Shown: positions 36,525 to 42,738 of the stretch, piece after piece
Numbering within the stretch: the first letter of the stretch is position 1
How the letters are laid out: each line of letters begins with the position of its first letter
Assembly: GCF_026891935.1 (NCBI RefSeq)
Contig: NZ_JAPTGC010000009.1
Span: 1-64,000 of the forward strand
Direction of reading: 5' to 3'
From: Methanocorpusculum vombati
GTDB taxonomy: Archaea > Halobacteriota > Methanomicrobia > Methanomicrobiales > Methanocorpusculaceae
Length of the DNA: 64,000 nucleotides
Notes under the pieces: generated by a model
What the model saw: the letters and a program-made list of their open reading frames with translations, nothing else
Databases searched by the model: none
Told to the model about the DNA's origin: nothing
Program-made: the position numbers and the translations under genes

Positions 36525-36610
36525 GCAGCGTGAAACAAAAAGAGATGAGATCTGAAGCTCAGGAAAAATCCTGAGACACAATAACTCTCTCTTTTCAGAA
36601 AAAATCTCAA
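36525..36610 (+). terminator. S-layer type 3' hairpin element, copy 1 (after the remnant)
   Basis: A perfect inner stem CTCAGGA/TCCTGAG at 36558-36575 is nested in an outer AAAAAGAGA/TCTCTCTTTT stem. The same element follows each intact S-layer gene, so it is a family-specific terminator or mRNA stabiliser. Confidence 0.7.
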
Positions 36611-36904
36611 AGCTCTTTTCCAACCACACCCTCACGTAATCCAACGAACACGTGAACGTCCGCAACAAATCTGTCCGGCACAACCGTAAATCCCGACCAA
36701 TCCCCCCTCATCATCCCAAAAAGAATAGCAGACCTACCTACGTTCCATCTTCAGCAGAAATACCAAAAACCCGGCCCATCACATGAACCCGGAACAACCC
36801 AAACTTTCACATACCGCGCACGCTTTTTTTCTATCATTACCTGCACCAACAGAACACAACAAAACATCCCGACAGGATTTTAAAAAATCCGTAAAAAATC
36901 ACAA

Positions 36905-36927
36905 CAGAAAAAACAAAAAAAATATGG
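36905..36927 (-). terminator. T-run terminator of mer
   Basis: On the minus strand two long T-runs lie 20-40 bases after the mer stop. Between 36611 and 36904 I see no gene. Confidence 0.5.
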
Positions 36928-36946
36928 AAAATCGGAACGAGCCGAT

Positions 36947-37930
36947 TTACATAATCTTGCCGAGCAGGCGGATAGAATTCGTCATGTCCGGTCCAAGCGG
37001 AGAACCGAAGATGATCTGCGTAACACCTGCTTTCGTCAGGTCTTCACACTTCTGGCGGATAATGTCAGGAGTACCGCAGATGGTAAATGCTTCAATTTCT
37101 TTGTCCGTAACGAGGCCGCCGACTGCACCGAAGTCGAAGCGTGCAAGTGCGTCCTTAATCTTTGCAACGTTTGCAAGATCAAGACCATGGCGCTGGAGCA
37201 GTGCCTCCGGAGATCCTGCTGCAATGAATGCTGCAACGATCTTTGCTGCTTTCTTTGCTTTCTTCTCGTCCTTGTCGATGGACAGAGCAGTGTATGCACC
37301 AACATCAAAGTTCTTCTTACCAACCTTCTCGGTTGCCGCCTTAATAATTGGGATAGCAACATCGAAGTCCTTCGGGTTGGATGCATTGATAAGTGCTCCA
37401 TCTCCCTTCAGACCTGCAAGCTCAAGGACTTTCGGACCCTGTGCACCAACATAGACCGGAATACCCTTCTTACCTGGGAGAGTAACACCCGTCAGTTTTG
37501 CACCATCGTAGTCGAAGAACTGCAGACCGGACTTCTTCACTTCTGCACCGCTGCAGAGTGCACGAATCTGATCAATTGCCTCACCGAGTCTTGCAACCGG
37601 CTTTACGGGGTCAATTGCAAGTTTCGGAAGGGTGGACAGATCGCCCGGGCCAATACCAAGAACTGCACGACCATCGGAGATCTCATTCAGCGTGCAGGCA
37701 AAGGATGCCATACCTGCCGGAGTATCCGTAAAGGAGTTCATGATACCCGGACCCATCTTCAGGGTCGTAGTTGCCTGGGCAACTGCGGTCAGAACCGGAT
37801 AGCAGTGGCGGTTGTTGTAGTGGTTGGTGATCCATGCGTAGTCAATGTCCTTGCTCTCTGCAAGCTTACAGTAGTTAACTACCTGCTTAACATTAACGTT
37901 TCCCGGAACAAACTCAATTCCATAAGTCAA
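36947..37930 (-). CDS. mer: F420-dependent methylene-H4MPT reductase
   Basis: This 327-residue luciferase-like flavin-independent reductase converts methylene-H4MPT to methyl-H4MPT with reduced F420, the step before Mtr. It starts (M)TYGIEFVPGNVNVKQVV and has the segment WITNHYNNRHCYPVL with the conserved region for F420 binding, then GPGIMNSFTDTPAGMAS. The start codon is TTG at 37928-37930, supported by GAGGTG eight bases upstream and by the family N-terminus. It is convergent with mtd. Confidence 0.97.
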   Translation of the reverse strand: MTYGIEFVPGNVNVKQVVNYCKLAESKDIDYAWITNHYNNRHCYPVLTAVAQATTTLKMGPGIMNSFTDTPAGMASFACTLNEISDGRAVLGIGPGDLSTLPKLAIDPVKPVARLGEAIDQIRALCSGAEVKKSGLQFFDYDGAKLTGVTLPGKKGIPVYVGAQGPKVLELAGLKGDGALINASNPKDFDVAIPIIKAATEKVGKKNFDVGAYTALSIDKDEKKAKKAAKIVAAFIAAGSPEALLQRHGLDLANVAKIKDALARFDFGAVGGLVTDKEIEAFTICGTPDIIRQKCEDLTKAGVTQIIFGSPLGPDMTNSIRLLGKIM

Positions 37931-37967
37931 AGTTCTTTACACCTCAATTCTAAGTTAATCCCCTCTG

Positions 37968-37976
37968 CATAAATAG
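37968..37976 (-). promoter_or_regulatory. Probable TATA box of mer
   Basis: CTATTTATG on the minus strand lies about 38 bases before the TTG start, leaving a leader of about 15 bases that holds the ribosome binding site. Confidence 0.45.
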
Positions 37977-38108
37977 ATTCTGCTTTGAAGATAATCATTC
38001 CGGCAAAATCCGGAGGATTTCACCATCGACGCCTAAATGAGGGAAAAATCAGGGGTTTTTGTATGCGCTTTTCAAATAATTGCTGGTATCTGGGAAAACA
38101 CCCGCATC

Positions 38109-38134
38109 TTATAAAAGAATATATGGTTATAAAA
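38109..38134 (+). promoter_or_regulatory. Two TATA-like elements before the FtsZ-like gene
   Basis: TTATAAAA occurs twice, at 38109-38116 and 38127-38134, 50-75 bases before the ATG. GGTGA at about 38173-38177 is the ribosome binding site. Two starts or one preferred box are both possible. Confidence 0.5.
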
Positions 38135-38183
38135 GGAATAATAGAAGCAGAATGCATTCTTCCGGGGATGCGGGTGAACCACA

Positions 38184-40478
38184 ATGAGAGCATTACTCAT
38201 CGGACTGGGCGGAGCAGGCTGTCGTATCGTCGATACACTCAACCAGCATGACGAGCGGAGCGGTGTCCGGAGTGTGCGATCCTTTGTGTTTGACGCAGAC
38301 CAGAAAACCATCTCTGAAATGCAGACCATCCCGCAGGAAGACCGGTTCGTTCTCACGCCGGTCGATCCGATCAAAGAACACAACAACCGCGGAACCGATT
38401 TTGAAGTGGGAAACCTTGCAAGCTGTTTTCAGCGTGATGGCATCGAAGAGATTGACGCAGTATTCGTCTGCGCAGGCCTTGGCGGAAGAATGGCCGAACT
38501 GGTACCGACCATCGTATCCCAGCTCAACGACGCCTTCCCCGACCCGGTCTTCACCATTCTCACACTCCCCGGACGAAACGAAGGAGTAAAAGTATCTGCC
38601 CGGGCATCCGAAACGCTTGCAGAGATCCGCAGCGTATCTCAGGCAACCATTCTCTTCGACAACGAAACATGGTTCAAACGTACCGAAGATGAGGACAGCA
38701 TCAAAAATGTGGAAGAGGCAAAACACAAAGCCACCATCTACGAAATGTTCCCGGTCCTCAATGAGATGCTTGCACGCCGGGTCGGCCTCCTGCTTCGTGC
38801 CGGAGAATTCAACCATAAAGGCGTTGAAGCCGCAGAAGTAGTATTGGATGCAGGAGAAGTGCTCAATACCCTCAAAGAAATGGACCTCGTTGCAATCGGC
38901 TACGCAACCGAAAAACTTCCCACCACTTGGACCAACAACATGATGAAACGCATCCGGGTGGAAAAATATCTGCTGGAAGAAAATCAGGCACGGACCTCCC
39001 GCATCGTTGAACTGGCAAAACAGGCGGTGTACCGGGAAGTATCCGTCCCCTGTGACCTCACATCCTCGGAAAAAGCCCTGGTGCTGATTGCAGGTCCCTC
39101 TGATGAACTGTCCATGAAAGGATTCCAGACGGTCCGCAAATGGATTGATCGCAGCATCAAAGGCCTTGAGATGCGGGCCGGAGATTATCCGGTCAAGTCG
39201 ACCCAGTATGTCGGCGTGATTATTGTTCTTGCCGGTCTGGAAAATGTACCGCGGGTGAAGGAGTTGGACGAAATTCGAACCATTTACGAAAACGAACAGA
39301 ACAAAGAGTACGAAGAAGAAGAAAAAACCGAGAAGGTCCCAACCATTCAGGTTGCAAACGACGAAGTTCTGTTCGAGGACGAGATGGTGATGCCGATAGG
39401 AATTAATCCCGCGCCCGCCCCGGAAGAGAGCGGAAATGACATCTTTGAACTGGAGGATTTCTCCGAACCGGAAAACGAAGAAGATATCTTTCAGGAAGAA
39501 CCGCAGATAACGCAGTCCCCCTCCTATTCACCGGACGACGTGTTTGAAGAAGAGGATACGTACAGCATCCCGCAGCAGGAAGAGGATGTGTTTGAAGACG
39601 AAATCATGGTTCAGCCCCAGCAGCAGTATATCCAGTATCCTGCCCCTGCGGGTGACGATGACGTCTTTGAGGATGTGGTCCGGAGAGTCGTCCCACCCCC
39701 CCCGCCTCAGCAGCAGTACATGTATCCTCCCCAGTATGCCCCACAGTACATTCAACAGCCGCAGCCGGCAACAATCTTTGACGACTCTCAGCCCGAAATT
39801 CGGCCGGTGATCCCCAAGGAAAAACCCAAACCAAAAGAGATGCCGAAGATCACCATTGCCGGGCCGAAAAAACAACCACAGATGACCGGCAGTACGATCA
39901 TGATGCCGAAACGGCAGAAAAAAGTGGACAACGTACTTGCAGGGATGGCAGATGTCGGCGGCAAAGACAAACCAAAAGACTCGGACAGTGTGCTTTCCGG
40001 AAAAGCAAATGTCGGTGGAAACGGCCGGCCGAAAGAAACGATAACAACCGGTGTTCTGGAAGGATCAGTCACGGTAGGATACCAGAGACCCAAAGAAACT
40101 GACGGGGGCGTCCGCATGTCCGGCGGTCAGCGTCCAAAAGAGACGATGGTCCCGGGCATTCTTGAAGGATCGGTGCGTATTGGTACGCAGCGGCCAAAAG
40201 AGACGGACGGGCATATCAGAATGTCCGGAAGTCAGAAGCCGAAGGAAACCGATGGACACATCAGAATGGCAGGTTCCCAACGTCCGAAAGAGACGGACGG
40301 AGTTGTGCGCGGCGGCTCAACACAGCGGCCAAAAGAGATCGGGGAATCTGCAAAAGTGCGTGACGCACAAAAACCCCGCGAAGTGAACAAAGGCATTCGG
40401 GTAACGTCGATCCCTCTGCCAAAAAATCCGGCGGTCAAAGAGATCGCAAAAAAAAGTGAGAAGGACAAGTGGCTGTAA
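38184..40478 (+). CDS. Divergent FtsZ/tubulin-family protein with acidic linker and basic repeat tail
   Basis: This protein has 764 residues in three parts. Residues 1-365 look like an FtsZ/tubulin GTPase fold: T1 loop IGLGGAGCRIVD at 6-17, and a T7-like LDAGEV at 221-226 followed by the DLVAIGYA strand. The T4 phosphate loop, normally GGGTGTG, is AGLGGRMAE at 97-105, and the usual N-x-D-x-x-D is altered to V-L-D-x-x-E, so GTP turnover may differ. Residues 366-545 are acidic and P/Q-rich, with seven short F-E-D/E motifs. Residues 546-764 are basic, with eight R/K-P-K/R-E units spaced 15 or 20 residues apart. It may form filaments or a membrane scaffold, but this is inference. It stands alone, with its own promoter. 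Confidence 0.75.
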   Translation: MRALLIGLGGAGCRIVDTLNQHDERSGVRSVRSFVFDADQKTISEMQTIPQEDRFVLTPVDPIKEHNNRGTDFEVGNLASCFQRDGIEEIDAVFVCAGLGGRMAELVPTIVSQLNDAFPDPVFTILTLPGRNEGVKVSARASETLAEIRSVSQATILFDNETWFKRTEDEDSIKNVEEAKHKATIYEMFPVLNEMLARRVGLLLRAGEFNHKGVEAAEVVLDAGEVLNTLKEMDLVAIGYATEKLPTTWTNNMMKRIRVEKYLLEENQARTSRIVELAKQAVYREVSVPCDLTSSEKALVLIAGPSDELSMKGFQTVRKWIDRSIKGLEMRAGDYPVKSTQYVGVIIVLAGLENVPRVKELDEIRTIYENEQNKEYEEEEKTEKVPTIQVANDEVLFEDEMVMPIGINPAPAPEESGNDIFELEDFSEPENEEDIFQEEPQITQSPSYSPDDVFEEEDTYSIPQQEEDVFEDEIMVQPQQQYIQYPAPAGDDDVFEDVVRRVVPPPPPQQQYMYPPQYAPQYIQQPQPATIFDDSQPEIRPVIPKEKPKPKEMPKITIAGPKKQPQMTGSTIMMPKRQKKVDNVLAGMADVGGKDKPKDSDSVLSGKANVGGNGRPKETITTGVLEGSVTVGYQRPKETDGGVRMSGGQRPKETMVPGILEGSVRIGTQRPKETDGHIRMSGSQKPKETDGHIRMAGSQRPKETDGVVRGGSTQRPKEIGESAKVRDAQKPREVNKGIRVTSIPLPKNPAVKEIAKKSEKDKWL

Positions 40479-40485
40479 CAGCCGC

Positions 40486-40917
40486 TTATATTTTTGATTG
40501 TACCACACCGTAGCTGTCCTGGTAGTTGCCGTTATACGCATTTACCACATCTCCAAGGACAGGGTGAATAAGCATCTGTACAATGCGGGTGCCTTTCTCA
40601 ACCGGAATATCCTCCGGTCCCATGTTTACCATGCAGAGCGTGAGGTTTCCCCGGAATCCCGGATCGATGTACCCGGCACCGAGCAGCACTCCTTTCCGGC
40701 CAAAGGAGGAGCGACCGCGAAGCGTTGCGGCGAGATCGGCGGGAAGGCTGACAAACTCCATTGTCGCGATAAGGGACAGCTCGCCCGCTTTCATAACAGT
40801 ATCATCTGCGGCTCGGAGGTCATAGGATGCTGGCTGGAGCGATTCTTCGGCAAACGGTGTTATACCAAGTGTTCCGTCAGCGATGCGTGCACGAATTACG
40901 GAGGATGAGAGCAACAT
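40486..40917 (-). CDS. dUTPase/dCTP deaminase family protein
   Basis: This 143-residue protein belongs to the trimeric dUTPase/Dcd superfamily. It has the phosphate-binding motif GRSSFGRKGV at 68-77 and the uracil-site motif GYIDPGFRGNLTL at 82-94 with Asp85. dCTP deaminases need a Glu two residues after the L-T motif (IEL/LEF in relatives); here the position is Cys95. The protein therefore more likely acts as a dUTP pyrophosphatase than a deaminase. It is convergent with the FtsZ-like gene, 7 bases apart. Confidence 0.75.
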   Translation of the reverse strand: MLLSSSVIRARIADGTLGITPFAEESLQPASYDLRAADDTVMKAGELSLIATMEFVSLPADLAATLRGRSSFGRKGVLLGAGYIDPGFRGNLTLCMVNMGPEDIPVEKGTRIVQMLIHPVLGDVVNAYNGNYQDSYGVVQSKI

Positions 40918-40984
40918 CTCTTTTGTGTTGGTTTCTGCGGCAATTGTACTTTGTGCTCCGGCTCGCCCGGCACATACGATAGAA

Positions 40985-40992
40985 TATAAAAG
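40985..40992 (+). promoter_or_regulatory. TATA box of the tRNA-Arg gene
   Basis: TATAAAAG lies 28-35 bases before the tRNA 5' end, the normal distance for an archaeal tRNA promoter. Confidence 0.6.
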
Positions 40993-41019
40993 GGATAAAG
41001 AGAGATGAATATATCAAGT

Positions 41020-41091
41020 GGATCTGTAGGGTAGTGGATATCCTTCCGGGCTTCGAACCCGGAGATCTGGGTTCGATCCCCAGCAGGTCCG
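41020..41091 (+). tRNA. tRNA-Arg (anticodon UCG)
   Basis: The 72-base gene folds as a full cloverleaf. The acceptor stem GGATCTG pairs with CAGGTCC (one G-U) with discriminator G. The D-arm is GGGT-AGTGGATA-TCCT, the anticodon stem CCGGG/CCCGG carries loop CTTCGAA with anticodon TCG, and the T-arm is CTGGG-TTCGATC-CCCAG. It has no intron and no encoded CCA. It reads CGN (CGA) arginine codons. Confidence 0.93.
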
Positions 41092-41114
41092 TGCAGTTTT
41101 TTTTTGAAAAAATG

Positions 41115-42293
41115 TTAGAAGGATCCTCTTCTGCCGCGGTTGCCGGATTTTCCTTTTCCTTTCACAAGGAATACAACGACTACGACAATGATGATCACTA
41201 CAATGACTCCTCCGACCAGTGCGACCGGGAAGTTCTGGGAAATCGGTATTGTGACGGTGTTGGTCTGACCGGCTGTTATGGACCAGGAGACACTCTGTGT
41301 GGTGTATCCGTCTTTGGATGCGGTTATCAGAATGGTTTTTCCCGGTTCCATGTCTTTGGTGAACTTTCCGGTTGCGTCAGTGATGCCGGTAACAAGGTTG
41401 TCAATGTAGATCGCAGCTCCGGTAACCGGGTTGTTTCCGTCAACAACGAGAACGGTCAGCGGGACGATTGCATACGTGAGTTCGACGATGACATCAGCGG
41501 AGTCTTCGGTGAAGGTCACTTCTTTTTTGTAGGAGTTGTAGTTTGGTTTGGTGACTTCCAGTGTGTAGGTTCCTGCGGTGAAGTCCTTGAGGGTTGCTCT
41601 TCCGTACTCATCGGTGGTTCCTATGGTTTTTCCGTCAATGATGATGGTTGCAAGGGAGACCGGTTTCATGCCGTTGTCCTTATCATAGACGAGGATTCTC
41701 GGGGAGAAGTAGGATTTGGAAAGAGTGACGGTAAGCGAGGTCTGGTCCGTTTCGATGTACTGTGAGGATGAGTAGGTTTCGTAGGAGTCGGCTGTTACCT
41801 GAATGTTGTGATACACACCTTTTTCCATGGATACATGGAGAATTCCTGCGCTGTTAGTGGTTCCCATTCTGAGTCCGTCAATGGAGATGGCGGCACCTGC
41901 AACCGGTGTTGATTTGTCGGGATTGAGAACTTTGATCTGAACCAGATTCGATTTCTGGAGATAGACGGTGTACTCTTTTTCCATCGAGTTGACATTGATG
42001 GAGAATTTCTGGTCGTCAAATCCATCCTTGGTGACGGTTACACTATAGGTGGACTTGTATTCGACTGAGGCGAACTTTGCGATTCCATCAACGGTGGTGT
42101 ACAGGGTCTGTTCCAGGCTTGTTCCGCTTTTGACGATGACGACCTTTGCATCTTTGACGGGATCGTGTGATGCGCTGTTGTCATAGACGTTGATGGTAAG
42201 GCTTGTGGCTTCTGCTGCGGCTATTCCACAGAGTAACAGGGATGCCAGCAGAAGGATAGCAACCAGATGTTTTATTGACATAGATATATTCAT
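41115..42293 (-). CDS. Membrane-anchored surface protein with repeated Ig-like (PEGA/CarboxypepD-type) domains
   Basis: This 392-residue protein has a signal peptide (about residues 5-27, ending A-A-A-E-A), four beta-sandwich repeats of about 75-80 residues, a C-terminal membrane helix (about 355-378) and a basic tail with K-G-K-G-K and R-G-R-R-G. Each repeat has a G-x-T-(N/D)-x-x-G turn (e.g. GTTNSAGILHVS, GTTDEYGRATLK, GITDATGKFTKD) as in carboxypeptidase regulatory-like domains. Probably an extracellular stalk or adhesion protein. The frame is open to 42443; ATG at 42291-42293 is chosen since it starts just before the signal peptide. A second ATG at 42279-42281 is possible. Confidence 0.75.
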   Translation of the reverse strand: MNISMSIKHLVAILLLASLLLCGIAAAEATSLTINVYDNSASHDPVKDAKVVIVKSGTSLEQTLYTTVDGIAKFASVEYKSTYSVTVTKDGFDDQKFSINVNSMEKEYTVYLQKSNLVQIKVLNPDKSTPVAGAAISIDGLRMGTTNSAGILHVSMEKGVYHNIQVTADSYETYSSSQYIETDQTSLTVTLSKSYFSPRILVYDKDNGMKPVSLATIIIDGKTIGTTDEYGRATLKDFTAGTYTLEVTKPNYNSYKKEVTFTEDSADVIVELTYAIVPLTVLVVDGNNPVTGAAIYIDNLVTGITDATGKFTKDMEPGKTILITASKDGYTTQSVSWSITAGQTNTVTIPISQNFPVALVGGVIVVIIIVVVVVFLVKGKGKSGNRGRRGSF

Positions 42294-42433
42294 TTTTGGG
42301 GGTGATCGGGTATTATTTATTCGGTCGGGTAGACGGGGTTGGGGTACGTGATCTTTGGCCATACTAGTATGGTGGGTGGAGGTTGTTTGTATGCTTTGTC
42401 GTGGGGCGGGGTTTTGTGGGATTTTTGGTTTGG

Positions 42434-42738
42434 TAGGATTCAAAGTTTGTTTGCGGGGAAGGATTCAATTTCGTATGGTTTGCTTTGTGGTACTTTGTTC
42501 TTTGTTTTCTTTTGATTTTTGTTATCTTGTTGGATGGTCTTCGTCGATCGGTGAAGTGTGTTTGGTGTAAAATTCGCGAGAATTTGGCGTATTTTTGGAT
42601 CGAATTTGGTAGGATGTTTAATGGGAGTTTTTTGGAGTTGCATTTTTCGGAATTTTTGGAGGGTGCTTTTGCGGTTTTTCGAGATTTTCTCGTATAATTA
42701 TTTTTCATGATTGAATCCTCATTTAGGAGGAATTACAC
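42434..42738 (+). promoter_or_regulatory. S-layer gene 1 control region with repeated TAGGATTCAAT motifs
   Basis: Two direct copies of the motif, TAGGATTCAA at 42434-42443 and AGGATTCAAT at 42460-42469, lie 25 bases apart. An inverted copy ATTGAATCCT sits at 42710-42719 just before the ribosome binding site TAGGAGGA (42724-42731). A TTCGTCGATCGGTGAA element near 42540 and a CGAG-ATTTT-CTCG stem at about 42680-42692 are also shared with gene 2. A possible TATA is GTATAATTA at 42691-42699. Confidence 0.65.

Noticed and set aside
41034-41765. Plus-strand open frame of 243 codons starting inside the tRNA gene
   Set aside because: It overlaps the tRNA and runs antisense to the Ig-like surface protein, whose signal peptide and anchor are clear.
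42434-42470. CRISPR-like repeat (TAGGATTCAAT copies)
   Set aside because: Only two short direct copies per site, in the same place before each S-layer gene; this is a promoter motif, not an array.
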